NCBI RefSeq assembly: GCF_900168055.1
Contig: NZ_FUYS01000001.1
Coordinates: 620,001-684,000 of the forward strand
Direction of reading: 5' to 3'
Origin: Parapedobacter luteus
GTDB taxonomy: Bacteria; Bacteroidota; Bacteroidia; Sphingobacteriales; Sphingobacteriaceae
DNA length: 64,000 nucleotides
The notes under the pieces were generated by a model. That model was not told where the DNA came from. It saw nothing but the letters and a program-made list of their open reading frames with translations, and did not search any database. Every line of letters begins with the position of its first letter. The stretch's first letter is position 1. The position numbers were made by a program, and so were the translations under genes. Positions 29,538 to 38,445 of the stretch are shown here, one piece after another.

Positions 29538-30323
29538 ATGTTAAAATCATGGAGTTACCTCCGGCGCTATATAAGCGCCGGAGGATTTGTGTTGTGTGCG
29601 TTGGCGTTGGCAAGTTGTACTTCGGGCGGCAAACAGCAGACTGAACAGCCGGGTAATCAGGACGAATTTGCAGTGCTATTTGACGGGGTCAGTTTGGCCG
29701 GGTGGCGCGGCGACTCTGCGCTTTGGCGGGTAGAAGATGGCGCCATCGTCGGTGAAATTACGCCGGACAGGAAATTGGAACGGAATTCATTTATCATCTG
29801 GGAAGGCGGCCGGCCGGCAGACTTTGAGCTGATCGCCGAATATCGGCTGACCGGTCAGGGAAACAGCGGTTTTAATTACCGCAGTGAGGAATTGCCGGAC
29901 GTTCCTTTTGCTTTGCGGGGCTACCAAGCCGATATCGACGCGGCTAATACCTACACGGGGCAAAATTATGAGGAGCGCGGCCGAACAATCCTGGCCTTCC
30001 CAGGGCAGCAAATGCGTCTCCCGCCGGTCGAAGGCGAGATAGGCGACTATGCCAAAGGTAATGTTTGGACGGCAGGAGTCGAAACGGGGTCTTTGGGCGA
30101 CCGTGATTCGTTAAAAGCGCATATCAAACATGAAGACTGGAATGAGCTCCGCATTGTGGCCAAAGGAAACCGCTTGCAGCATTACATCAACGGGATATTA
30201 ATGAGTGAGGTGGTTGATGATGACGAGAAAAATCGTAAATTTGAAGGCTTGATGGGATTTCAGGTGCATGTTGGCCCACCAATGAAAATTGCTTTCAGGA
30301 ATATACGATTGAAGAACCTTTAA
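29538..30323 (+). CDS. DUF1080 (3-keto-disaccharide hydrolase-like) lipoprotein
   Basis: 261 aa from ATG 29538; an upstream TTG in frame is less likely. Lipobox LALASC (Cys27) places it in the envelope. The DUF1080 concanavalin-like fold shows FAVLFDGVSLAGWRGDSALW, VEDGAIVGEITPDRKLERNS, DFELIAEYRLTGQGNSGFNY and IRLKNL at the end. Some members cleave or hydrate 3-keto-glycosides, which is an established activity in this family. Here it follows a Gfo/Idh oxidoreductase and precedes eboA by 18 bases. Confidence 0.88.
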   Translation: MLKSWSYLRRYISAGGFVLCALALASCTSGGKQQTEQPGNQDEFAVLFDGVSLAGWRGDSALWRVEDGAIVGEITPDRKLERNSFIIWEGGRPADFELIAEYRLTGQGNSGFNYRSEELPDVPFALRGYQADIDAANTYTGQNYEERGRTILAFPGQQMRLPPVEGEIGDYAKGNVWTAGVETGSLGDRDSLKAHIKHEDWNELRIVAKGNRLQHYINGILMSEVVDDDEKNRKFEGLMGFQVHVGPPMKIAFRNIRLKNL

Positions 30324-30341
30324 CAGGAGTTTCTTAACCTT

Positions 30342-31250
30342 ATGAATGATGTAAACGCTGGCTTTTCCGCCGAACGCATGGTGTTTCAGGAGTGGGTTGC
30401 TAATCAAATAGCGCCCCATGTCGCTGAGGGGGAATGGCAAGCCTTGCTCGACCAGGTAGACCGTTTACGTGCCGACTCGCAGCCACACCGCCTGGCACGG
30501 GTTTTTACGGCTATTCCCCGGAACCTTAAATCCGTCGACAAGGATTTGCGGATTACCTTGGCGGAGGCCGATAAGCGCACGGGTCAGCTGCCATTGGTGG
30601 TAACGGATTGGCCCTTGGTGCGGCTGATACGGGTGTGGGTACTGATGAATATCCCGGCATTGGAAGAAACAGCATACGTATCGCTCATCGAACGGCTGTT
30701 CAAATACGGTGAAATGGAAGAGCTGGCCGCGCTTTATGCAGCGTTGCCCGTATATGACTTTCCTTCGGCATGGCGGCTTCGTTGCACGGAAGGCATCAGG
30801 AGCAATATGGCACCGGTAAGGCAAGCCATTATGGTAAACAACCACTATCCAAGCCAGTTTTTGGATGAAGGGGCATGGAACCAACTGGTGTTGAAGGCGT
30901 TTTTTACGGACGAAGATATCCCGCACATTATCGGTCTGAAACAGCGCAACAACGCACGGTTGGCGGAAGCATTGGTAGACTATGCCTATGAGCTTCACGC
31001 CGCCAAAAGAACCATCAATCCCATGCTGTGGATATTGGTAGCGCCATTTGTGGATGAAAGAGCATACCGGCTGATGGAACAAATCATACTGAAAAGTCAG
31101 CAGCTGCACGAGCGGAAAGCGATTGCTTATGCTTTCCAAATGAGCAGCTACCGTCCGGCAACGGACTTTATGACAGGAAATAGCGAATTAACAGATTTAT
31201 TGGATACGGCCGACACGCCCTGGGTCGGCTGGCCGGAACAAACGAATTAA
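30342..31250 (+). CDS. eboA: EboA-domain protein
   Basis: 302 aa, helical, no signal peptide. The run of six genes in the order A-B-C-D-E-F identifies it as EboA even though the protein has few fixed motifs; HRLARVFTAIPRNLKSVDKD and RVWVLMNIPALEETAYVSLI are the most characteristic stretches. ebo clusters are known in Bacteroidota, cyanobacteria and some algae. They have been linked to export or maturation of secondary metabolites such as scytonemin precursors. EboA's own biochemical role is unknown. Confidence 0.85.
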   Translation: MNDVNAGFSAERMVFQEWVANQIAPHVAEGEWQALLDQVDRLRADSQPHRLARVFTAIPRNLKSVDKDLRITLAEADKRTGQLPLVVTDWPLVRLIRVWVLMNIPALEETAYVSLIERLFKYGEMEELAALYAALPVYDFPSAWRLRCTEGIRSNMAPVRQAIMVNNHYPSQFLDEGAWNQLVLKAFFTDEDIPHIIGLKQRNNARLAEALVDYAYELHAAKRTINPMLWILVAPFVDERAYRLMEQIILKSQQLHERKAIAYAFQMSSYRPATDFMTGNSELTDLLDTADTPWVGWPEQTN

Positions 31251-31255
31251 GGGTT

Positions 31256-32236
31256 ATGTGTAATTATAACGAACGCGATCGGGCATCGATGGGGCAGCGC
31301 GTCGCGCTGGAATTGGATTTGGTGAAGGGATTTCGATTTTTCGATCCCCATATCCACATGGTTTCAAGGACGACTGATGACTACCAGGCCATGGCCGATG
31401 CTGGCGTGGTCGCCGTCATCGAACCAGCCTTCTGGGTAGGGCAGCCCCGTACCGGAATAGATACGTTCAGGGACTACTACAGCAGCTTAATCGGCTGGGA
31501 GCGGTTTAGGGCGTCGCAATTCGGGATAAAACACTTCTGCACCATCGGATTAAATTCCCGAGAAGCCAATAACGAGGCGTTGGCAGAAGAAGTGATGGAA
31601 CTGCTGCCCTTCTTTATTTATAAAGAAGGGGTGGTCGGTGTCGGTGAAATTGGCTTTGACGACCAAACCGCTGCGGAAGAAAAATATTACCGGCTACAGC
31701 TGGAACTTGCCAAGGAAGCGGGGCTTCCCGTACAGGTGCATACGCCGCACCGTGATAAAACCAAAGGAACCTCCCGTAGCATGGACATTGCCTTGGAACA
31801 CGGATTGGATCCGGGAATGGTCATCATTGACCATAACACCGAAGAAACGGTCAAGGAGGTCTTGGACAAAGGGTTTTGGGCTGCCTTTACGATATATCCC
31901 TTTACCAAGATGGGGAATGAGCGCATGGTGGAGATTGTCAAACAGTACGGGCCTGAACGTATCTTGGTCAATTCCGCGGCAGATTGGGGTATTAGTGATC
32001 CGCTGGCGGTACCAAAGACCGCCGCATTGATGGTCAAAAGCGGCCTGCCTAAAGCGACCATTGAGCAGGTGTGCTATCAGAATGCGGTGGCTGCTTTTTC
32101 CCAGAGCGGACAGCTCGACGAAGCCATGTTGAATGAAAAGACCAGCATTGACCAAGGTAAAAAATTTGCTGGCAATTCGGTGTTGAGAGGGGGGCAACAG
32201 CCCCGCAGGGATGCGGATTCCATCATCATTTCCTAG
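31256..32236 (+). CDS. eboB: EboB, TatD-family metal-dependent hydrolase
   Basis: 326 aa, starting 5 bases after eboA. TatD-type amidohydrolase barrel: FFDPHIHMVSRTTDDYQ (HxH pair), VVGVGEIGFDDQTAAEEKYY (Glu), AGLPVQVHTPHRDKTKG (His), GMVIIDHNTEETVKEVLDKG (His), and LVNSAADWGISDP (Asp). All expected metal ligands appear present, so it should be an active hydrolase. Second member of the cluster. Confidence 0.9.
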   Translation: MCNYNERDRASMGQRVALELDLVKGFRFFDPHIHMVSRTTDDYQAMADAGVVAVIEPAFWVGQPRTGIDTFRDYYSSLIGWERFRASQFGIKHFCTIGLNSREANNEALAEEVMELLPFFIYKEGVVGVGEIGFDDQTAAEEKYYRLQLELAKEAGLPVQVHTPHRDKTKGTSRSMDIALEHGLDPGMVIIDHNTEETVKEVLDKGFWAAFTIYPFTKMGNERMVEIVKQYGPERILVNSAADWGISDPLAVPKTAALMVKSGLPKATIEQVCYQNAVAAFSQSGQLDEAMLNEKTSIDQGKKFAGNSVLRGGQQPRRDADSIIIS

Positions 32237-32244
32237 GCAATCGG

Positions 32245-33138
32245 ATGAGTATCGTGTGGAAAGCGTATATGCAGCTGATGCGGCCGGCGAATATTGTCAC
32301 GGCCATATCTGACGTCATGGCGGGAGCCGCCATCGCAACGCTGCACGTTGCCGATAGCCCCGGCGATCGCCCCCTGATTTACTGGGTATTGCTGGCGCTA
32401 TCCACAATGGGGCTGTATGGCGGCGGGGTGGTATTCAACGACGTGTTTGATGCCCGGTTAGATGCCGTAGAACGGCCGGAGCGTCCTATCCCCAGCGGAA
32501 GAGTGCCGGTAAGGCATGCCGTCTGGCTAGGTGCAGCCCTGTTTGCATTGGGTGCCTTGACGGCAAGTTTCTTGGGCGGCACCTCCTTGTTTATCGCCAT
32601 TTCCATTGTGTTGATGTGCTTGCTGTATGACAAATGGGCGAAGCACCATGCCGTGGCCGGCCCGTTGGCCATGGGACTATGCAGGGGATTGAACCTTCTT
32701 TTAGGAATTAGCTTATTCCCCGCGGCACTGCCCGCGGTTTGGCTATTGGCCGGAATACCGGTCATCTATATAGCAGCAGTTACCACTATCAGTCGGGGAG
32801 AAGTGCATGGCGGCAAACGAAGCCCGTTGCTTTTTTCGGCCCTGTTATATGGTGTTGTGATTGGGCTTATCGCCTATCATGGTGCCCTGAAAAGCGAGAC
32901 GTGGTTTAGTATGATCGTTTTATTGGTTTTTGCCACGATCATCTATAGTCCACTTCTCAAAGCGGTCCGTACACTGGCACCGCCGGATATTCGAAAATCC
33001 GTGAAATATGGCGTACTTGCATTGATTTTCATGAATACGGCCTGGGTAGCCGCTGCCGGCCTATGGGGCCTGGCCGTCTTTGTTTTGTCACTTTTTCCGA
33101 TATCCATTTGGTTGTCAAAAATGTTTTCGGTTACTTAA
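32245..33138 (+). CDS. eboC: EboC, UbiA-like prenyltransferase
   Basis: 297 aa, about eight or nine membrane segments. The first Asp-rich motif is NDVFDARLDAVERPERPIP (NDxxDxxxD) near residue 67 and the second region is LLYDKWAKHH near 130. UbiA enzymes transfer a polyprenyl group to an acceptor in the membrane. Within the ebo cluster it is thought to make or modify a lipid-linked compound together with the dehydroquinate synthase-like EboD. Confidence 0.9.
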   Translation: MSIVWKAYMQLMRPANIVTAISDVMAGAAIATLHVADSPGDRPLIYWVLLALSTMGLYGGGVVFNDVFDARLDAVERPERPIPSGRVPVRHAVWLGAALFALGALTASFLGGTSLFIAISIVLMCLLYDKWAKHHAVAGPLAMGLCRGLNLLLGISLFPAALPAVWLLAGIPVIYIAAVTTISRGEVHGGKRSPLLFSALLYGVVIGLIAYHGALKSETWFSMIVLLVFATIIYSPLLKAVRTLAPPDIRKSVKYGVLALIFMNTAWVAAAGLWGLAVFVLSLFPISIWLSKMFSVT

Positions 33139-33234
33139 CAAGCTTTTTGATCAGCTGTGATTCCTATCGTTGCATGTGCGATGTCGAATGCGGTGGGATG
33201 AAGGATCGCGAATGAAGTGTTTAGATCACGAAAT

Positions 33235-34398
33235 ATGATTAAGGAATCAATTGAACAATCGTTTACGGTGACCTACCGATATCAGGTTCATTTTACGGAG
33301 GATTTATTTGCAGCGAGCAATCCGGTACTCGCACGTTTTTTTGCAAGTCATGCTTCGGATACCGTGGCTAAAGCGCTGGTGGTTGTTGACGACGGCGTAG
33401 CAACCCACCATCCCGAACTTTTGCCCCAGGTCCGTGCCTATTTTGCCGCTTTGTCGGGGATTTTACTGGTTGACGATCTCATTGTCGTAAATGGCGGTGA
33501 GTATGCAAAAAATGACCATGCGGTTGTCGACAAGATTATAGCCGCCGTAGATCAGTACGGCATAGACCGGCATTCTTATATCATTTGCATTGGTGGCGGC
33601 GCCGTCCTGGATGCGGTAGGTTACGCGTCTGCCATTGCACACCGGGGAATCCGGCATATCCGCATTCCGACAACCGTGTTGTCGCAAAACGACTCCGGGA
33701 TAGGCGTGAAAAATGGCATCAATTATTTGGGTAAAAAGAACTTCATCGGTACGTTCAGTCCACCGTTTGCCGTCTTTAACGATTTTTCGTTTTTGCAGAC
33801 CCTGTCTGACCGCGCGTGGCGTTCAGGGATATCCGAGGCGGTCAAAGTGGCCTTGATTAAGGATGCCGTTTTTTTTGAGTGGATTGCGGCACATGCCGAT
33901 GCGCTGTATCACCGCGATGCCGATGCGATGGCATACCTGATCTACCGATGCGCTGAATTGCATTTACAGCATATCGCCGGTGCAGACCCGTTTGAGTTCG
34001 GCTCGTCTCGGCCATTGGACTTTGGCCATTGGAGTGCGCATAAACTGGAGCAGCTTTCGGGCTTCAACGTAATGCATGGCGAAGCAGTAGCCATCGGTAT
34101 TGCACTGGATAGCATGTACTCCCACCTGAGGGGATATTTATCTTATGCGGATGCGCAGCGCGTTATCCACCTACTGCAAGCCCTTGGGTTGCCCATTTCC
34201 CACACGTTGCTGCATACAACGGCATCAGACCATCCGTTGCTTATCGGGCTGGAAGAATTTCGCGAACATCTTGGGGGAAGGCTCACCATTATGTTGTTGC
34301 AGGGCATCGGTACCGGGGTGGAGGTCCATCATATGGATACGGACCACGTGCTAGCTGCGGCCGCCGTGCTGCAAAATGATTTTGAAATTCAACTGTGA
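33235..34398 (+). CDS. eboD: EboD, 3-dehydroquinate synthase-like enzyme
   Basis: 387 aa from ATG 33235; an in-frame GTG at 33217 is less likely. Sugar-phosphate cyclase fold: SYIICIGGGAVLDAVGYASA (nucleotide site), IPTTVLSQNDSGIGVKNGIN, and metal-binding DFGHWSAHKLEQLSGFNVMH followed by GEAVAIGIALD. The His/Glu ligands of dehydroquinate synthase are kept, so it is likely a sugar phosphate cyclase, although its substrate need not be DAHP. 96 bases separate it from eboC, the widest gap in the cluster. Confidence 0.88.
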   Translation: MIKESIEQSFTVTYRYQVHFTEDLFAASNPVLARFFASHASDTVAKALVVVDDGVATHHPELLPQVRAYFAALSGILLVDDLIVVNGGEYAKNDHAVVDKIIAAVDQYGIDRHSYIICIGGGAVLDAVGYASAIAHRGIRHIRIPTTVLSQNDSGIGVKNGINYLGKKNFIGTFSPPFAVFNDFSFLQTLSDRAWRSGISEAVKVALIKDAVFFEWIAAHADALYHRDADAMAYLIYRCAELHLQHIAGADPFEFGSSRPLDFGHWSAHKLEQLSGFNVMHGEAVAIGIALDSMYSHLRGYLSYADAQRVIHLLQALGLPISHTLLHTTASDHPLLIGLEEFREHLGGRLTIMLLQGIGTGVEVHHMDTDHVLAAAAVLQNDFEIQL

Positions 34399-34402
34399 AG
34401 TT

Positions 34403-35620
34403 ATGCTGACGAAACACGGGCACCTTACCTATTGTACCAACATCCATGGCGGTGAAAACTGGCAGGACCATTTCGACATCCTGAAGGCGACATTTCCACT
34501 GATTAAAGCGCAGGTATCGGGAGACGCTCCGCTGGGAATCGGTCTCCGGTTGTCGGATATCGCAAGCCGGGATTTGCAAGATCCTGTACGTTTGCAAGCA
34601 TTCAAAGACTGGCTGTCGGAGCAGGGTGCTTACGTATTTACGATGAATGGGTTTCCTTTTGGCGCCTTTCACGACGATGTGGTGAAAGCACATGTGCACA
34701 CACCTGATTGGACGACCGCCGAGCGCTTGCATTACACCTTGCGGTTGTTTGATATACTGGTACAGCTGGTTCCGGAGGGGATGGACGGCGGGATTTCGAC
34801 ATCGCCATTGGGGTATCGCCATTGGTATAACGGCTCGGCAAGCCAATGGACCAGCATGCGGAAACGAGCTACGGAGCAGCTCATCGATGTCGCTGCTTAC
34901 TTGATTGGCCTACAACGCAGTTCTGGTAAGACATTGCATATCGATATCGAGCCCGAGCCTGATGGTGTGCTGGAGACCGGCCCTGAATTTATCGACTGGT
35001 TTACGCAGGAGCTGGTCCCCGCGGGGGTGGCCGGCCTGACAGACCGGCTGGGCATGACGCCTGCCGAGGCCGAGGATGCATTAAAACGTCATGTTCGGCT
35101 CTGCTATGATGTCTGCCATTTTGCACTGGGATATGAGCATCATCCAGCGGTTATTGAAGAACTTAACCGTCATGGAATAAAAATAGGCAAATTTCAAATC
35201 AGTGCGGCCGTTAAGGCGCAGTTACCTGTTGATCAGGCTGGTCGTCTTGCAGTCGGTGAAGCGTTCATGGCCTTTGACGAACCGACCTACTTGCACCAGG
35301 TACTTGCGAAGCACCGCAATGGCGATGTGCGCCGATTTAAAGACCTGCCCGAAGCACAGGATGCCCTTTATGACAGGGACGCTGTGGAATGGCGATCGCA
35401 TTTTCATGTCCCGGTATTTTTGGAAGATCTTGGCATGCTCAAGTCTACCCAGTCAGACATCATTGAAGTATTGAGGCTACAACGCGATCGACGGTTGACA
35501 GCCCACCTGGAAGTGGAGACCTATACCTGGGGCGTATTGCCCCGGGATTTGCAGTTGCCCATCGCAGACTCCATATCGCGGGAGTTGCTTTGGGTACGCA
35601 ACGAATTTGAAACGATATGA
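34403..35620 (+). CDS. eboE: EboE, TIM-barrel metabolite traffic protein
   Basis: 405 aa from ATG 34403, which lies 4 bases after the eboD stop; ATG 34376 overlaps eboD and is less likely. Xylose-isomerase-like barrel with HLTYCTNIHGGENWQDHFDI at the start, KTLHIDIEPEPDGVLETG, HVRLCYDVCHFALGYEHHPA, and KIGKFQISAAVK. Its stop overlaps the eboF ATG (ATGA at 35617-35620). Reaction unknown. Confidence 0.87.
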   Translation: MLTKHGHLTYCTNIHGGENWQDHFDILKATFPLIKAQVSGDAPLGIGLRLSDIASRDLQDPVRLQAFKDWLSEQGAYVFTMNGFPFGAFHDDVVKAHVHTPDWTTAERLHYTLRLFDILVQLVPEGMDGGISTSPLGYRHWYNGSASQWTSMRKRATEQLIDVAAYLIGLQRSSGKTLHIDIEPEPDGVLETGPEFIDWFTQELVPAGVAGLTDRLGMTPAEAEDALKRHVRLCYDVCHFALGYEHHPAVIEELNRHGIKIGKFQISAAVKAQLPVDQAGRLAVGEAFMAFDEPTYLHQVLAKHRNGDVRRFKDLPEAQDALYDRDAVEWRSHFHVPVFLEDLGMLKSTQSDIIEVLRLQRDRRLTAHLEVETYTWGVLPRDLQLPIADSISRELLWVRNEFETI

Positions 35621-36969
35621 GGAAGACCGTTGTTCTCGATGTGGTGGGATTGTCGTCAGCATTGATTGGCGATAAGACACCTTTTTTGACATCCTACTTG
35701 GCACAAAACCAGTTGACGAAGATAAAACCGATGCTGCCCGCGGTTACCACGGCTGTACAATCGACGTACCTGACCGGCCAATGGCCGGCGGCGCATGGCA
35801 TTGTCGGCAACGGCTGGTATGATCGCGTGGATTGTGAGATAAAGTTTTGGAAGCAGTCCAACAAGCTTGTTCAGCGAGAATCCGTGTGGGACACCGCAAA
35901 GCGGCTTGATCCCAATTTTACCTGCGCCCAACTCTTCTGGTGGTACAACATGTATTGCGGAGCGGATTATTCCGTTACACCCCGACCAAATTATTTGGCT
36001 GATGGCAGAAAGATTCCCGACTGCTATGCATACCCGGCGTCGTTGCGGGATGAACTGCAAGCAAAATTCGGTCAGTTTCCCCTGTTCAATTTCTGGGGCC
36101 CGGGGGCGAATATCGCATCCTCCCAATGGATTGCGGATGCCGCCATGTATGTGGAGGAAAAATACAGTCCAACGTTAAGTCTTGTTTATTTGCCCCACTT
36201 AGATTACTGCCAGCAAAAATTCGGTCCTGACCTGGCGAATATCGGCAAAGAAGTAATGGAGATTGATGCGTTATTGAAGCAGTTGGTCGAGTTTTACGAA
36301 CAGCGGGGCGCAAACATCATCCTGCTGTCAGAATATGGCATCGTGCCGGTATCGCGCCCCATACATATCAATCGAATATTGCGCGAAGAGGGGCTTCTTG
36401 GCATCCGTGTGGAGCGGGGTTTGGAATTGCTTGATGCAGGTGCCTCCCAAGCGTTTGCCGTGGCAGACCATCAAGTTGCCCACATCTATACCCAAAACGA
36501 TGAGGTGGAAAAGCGGGTCATGGCGAGATTGGAGCAAGTGGAGGGAATTGAGCGGTTGCTGGATGATGCCGCGAAAAAGGAAGCACATATCGACCATGAA
36601 CGGGCGGGCGACTTAATCGCCGTCGCCAAGCCGGATAGTTGGTTTACCTATTATTTCTGGCTGGATGACCGGGTGGCCCCCGATTATGCGCGGATGGTAG
36701 ATATCCATAAGAAGCCAGGTTACGACCCCGTGGAAATGTTCATGACCTCTAAACTACGTGCAGGCTATAAGCTGCTACGCAAAAAGTTGGGGTTTCGCTA
36801 CGTGCTGGATGTGATTCCGTTGGATGCCACGTTGGTCAAAGGCTCACATGGCGCAATCGATATTCCGGAAGCGTATTATCCCGTACTGATTACGAAAGAA
36901 CGGCAAGAAACGGACAAGCTGGAGCCAACCGCTGTCAGGGATATCATCCTGGCTAGCCTTACCTCCTGA
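35617..36969 (+). CDS. eboF: EboF, nucleotide pyrophosphatase/phosphodiesterase family protein
   Basis: 450 aa, alkaline-phosphatase superfamily (NPP-like). The catalytic threonine region is AVTTAVQSTYLTGQWPAAHG, and further metal-site stretches are VYLPHLDYCQQKFGPD, LLSEYGIVPVSRPIHINRIL, VADHQVAHIYTQN and KGSHGAIDIPEAYYP. No signal peptide is evident. Last gene of the ebo cluster, translationally coupled to eboE. It probably hydrolyses a phosphodiester or phosphoester in the ebo-linked pathway. Confidence 0.87.
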   Translation: MRKTVVLDVVGLSSALIGDKTPFLTSYLAQNQLTKIKPMLPAVTTAVQSTYLTGQWPAAHGIVGNGWYDRVDCEIKFWKQSNKLVQRESVWDTAKRLDPNFTCAQLFWWYNMYCGADYSVTPRPNYLADGRKIPDCYAYPASLRDELQAKFGQFPLFNFWGPGANIASSQWIADAAMYVEEKYSPTLSLVYLPHLDYCQQKFGPDLANIGKEVMEIDALLKQLVEFYEQRGANIILLSEYGIVPVSRPIHINRILREEGLLGIRVERGLELLDAGASQAFAVADHQVAHIYTQNDEVEKRVMARLEQVEGIERLLDDAAKKEAHIDHERAGDLIAVAKPDSWFTYYFWLDDRVAPDYARMVDIHKKPGYDPVEMFMTSKLRAGYKLLRKKLGFRYVLDVIPLDATLVKGSHGAIDIPEAYYPVLITKERQETDKLEPTAVRDIILASLTS

Positions 36970-36996
36970 AGCCAGTCCAGTATCCTTTCAAGAAAG

Positions 36997-37325
36997 CAGG
37001 AGTTTAGCTTTGTATATCATTACCTGGTAAATCACCAAGCTGCCGCAGTAGACGCCTACATCCCACTGCTTGAAGCCAGCAATGGCACCGCGCTGCTACT
37101 GGATCCCCAGAGCGGAGCCTTCGGCAAAACACCGTGCGCATTGAAGTAGCCAACCTCATGGCCAACCGCATACGGGATATGGACAGGAAGGGAATGGAGT
37201 GGCGGCACTACCATGAGATTAACTTTGTAAATATCGACTATCAACCGTTCAACGCGGCCGGATGGCCTGTCCAGCCATCCGGCTTAACAGGCCGAACAAT
37301 GATTGTCCGTTATAAAAACGAATAA
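36997..37325 (+). pseudogene. Remnant of a glycoside hydrolase (alpha-L-rhamnosidase-like) C-terminus
   Basis: Two fragments in different frames sit end to end. 37003-37137 reads FSFVYHYLVNHQAAAVDAYI and then LLLDPQSGAFGK before a stop. 37122-37325 reads RQNTVRIEVANLMANRIRDM and continues to a normal-looking end (GRTMIVRYKNE). Both resemble consecutive-but-not-adjacent parts of large Bacteroidota glycosyl hydrolases of the GH106-like type (the FLVNH...DPQTG region and the IEVANLMANRIRDMDR tail). The sequence between them has been lost by internal deletion. A GntR regulator lies just downstream. No functional product expected. Confidence 0.6.
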
Positions 37326-37345
37326 ATTGACGTAAATATCAGGTA

Positions 37346-37385
37346 AACCCCCTATATTGATGCGCTAAAATCCAAAAAGGGGGTT
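37346..37385 (+). promoter_or_regulatory. Inverted repeat masking the GntR gene's ribosome-binding region
   Basis: AACCCCCT at 37346-37353 can pair with AGGGGGTT at 37378-37385. The right arm contains the G-rich Shine-Dalgarno-like sequence 5 bases before the ATG at 37391, so folding of the leader would hide the ribosome-binding site. Alternatively it is a half-site pair for autoregulation by the GntR protein. Only pairing is seen; function is inferred. Confidence 0.4.
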
Positions 37386-37390
37386 GACAT

Positions 37391-38422
37391 ATGAAGCCAG
37401 TATCCATGTTTGAGTATATCCACATCAATGAATATTCCGCTACGCCGAAATACCTGCAGCTTGCTAATGCAGTTATCGGTGCGGTTGAAGCCGGAAAAAT
37501 ACAGAAAGGCGACATGCTGCCATCGATCAATGAGCTGAGCTATGTGCTGGAAATATCGCGTGATACGGCAGAAAAGGGGTATAAGCATTTGAAGCAATTG
37601 GGCGTATTGGGGTCAGTACCGGGCAAAGGGTATTACATTACCAACGCCGACTTCAAGCAGAAATTGCAAATCGTGCTGTTTTTCAACAAGCTGAGCGCGC
37701 ATAAGAAGATTGTGTATGATTCGTTCGTGCAAGCTATCGGAAGCGATGCCGCCGTCGACTTTTATATTTATAACAATGACTTATCGCTTTTCAGGAAGCT
37801 GCTCCAGAACCTCAAGCAGGAATATACACATTACGTCATCATCCCGCACTTTATCGAAGGACGCGACAAAGCTGCAGACATTATTAATACGATCCCGAAG
37901 GACAAACTGGTGCTGTTGGACAAAATAGTACCCGAGGTCGAAGGTGAATACGCCGCAGTATATGAAGATTTCGAGCGCGATATCTATGAGGCGCTGGAGC
38001 AAGCCAGGGAACAGCTGGGCAAATACCACACTCTGAAACTGATCTTTCCCGACAAGAGCTATTTCCCGAAGGGCATTATCAAGGGATTCTATCGGTTTTG
38101 CCAACAATATGCATTTAATCATCTGCTGGTAAGCGACATTTTGGAGGAACCCATATCGGAAGGCGAGGTTTACATTAACCTCATGGAAGATGATTTGGTA
38201 AAGTTACTTGACCGGGTGATATCCTTGAAGCTGCAAATCGGCAAACAGGTGGGGGTTATCTCGTATAATGAAACCCCCTTGAAAAAATTTATTTTAAATG
38301 GCATCACCACCATCTCCACGGACTTCAAGCGCATGGGCGAAGCCGCGGCGATGCTCATCCTGGAAAATACAAAACGCCACGAGAAGGTGCCTTTTTATCT
38401 GACCCTCAGGCCTTCGGTTTAG
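37391..38422 (+). CDS. GntR-family transcriptional regulator
   Basis: 343 aa. A winged helix-turn-helix at about residues 15-75 (PKYLQLANAVIGAVEAGKIQ, MLPSINELSYVLEISRDTAE, GVLGSVPGKGYYI) is followed by a periplasmic-binding-like sensor domain (LQIVLFFNKLSAHKKIVYDS; YTHYVIIPHFIEG). This architecture is common in Bacteroidota regulators of rhamnose, fucose and other sugars. The neighbouring hydrolase remnant hints at a lost sugar locus; whether it now controls the ebo operon is open. Confidence 0.88.
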   Translation: MKPVSMFEYIHINEYSATPKYLQLANAVIGAVEAGKIQKGDMLPSINELSYVLEISRDTAEKGYKHLKQLGVLGSVPGKGYYITNADFKQKLQIVLFFNKLSAHKKIVYDSFVQAIGSDAAVDFYIYNNDLSLFRKLLQNLKQEYTHYVIIPHFIEGRDKAADIINTIPKDKLVLLDKIVPEVEGEYAAVYEDFERDIYEALEQAREQLGKYHTLKLIFPDKSYFPKGIIKGFYRFCQQYAFNHLLVSDILEEPISEGEVYINLMEDDLVKLLDRVISLKLQIGKQVGVISYNETPLKKFILNGITTISTDFKRMGEAAAMLILENTKRHEKVPFYLTLRPSV

Positions 38423-38445
38423 CGATCGGCGACCACCGACCGCTG

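Noticed and set aside
30465-31139. Long open frame opposite eboA
   Set aside because: Shadow of eboA: composition unlike a protein from this genome and no separate signals.
37005-37012. TAGCTTTG as a promoter for the GntR gene
   Set aside because: It lies nearly 400 bases upstream inside a coding remnant with no supported -33 element; probably chance.
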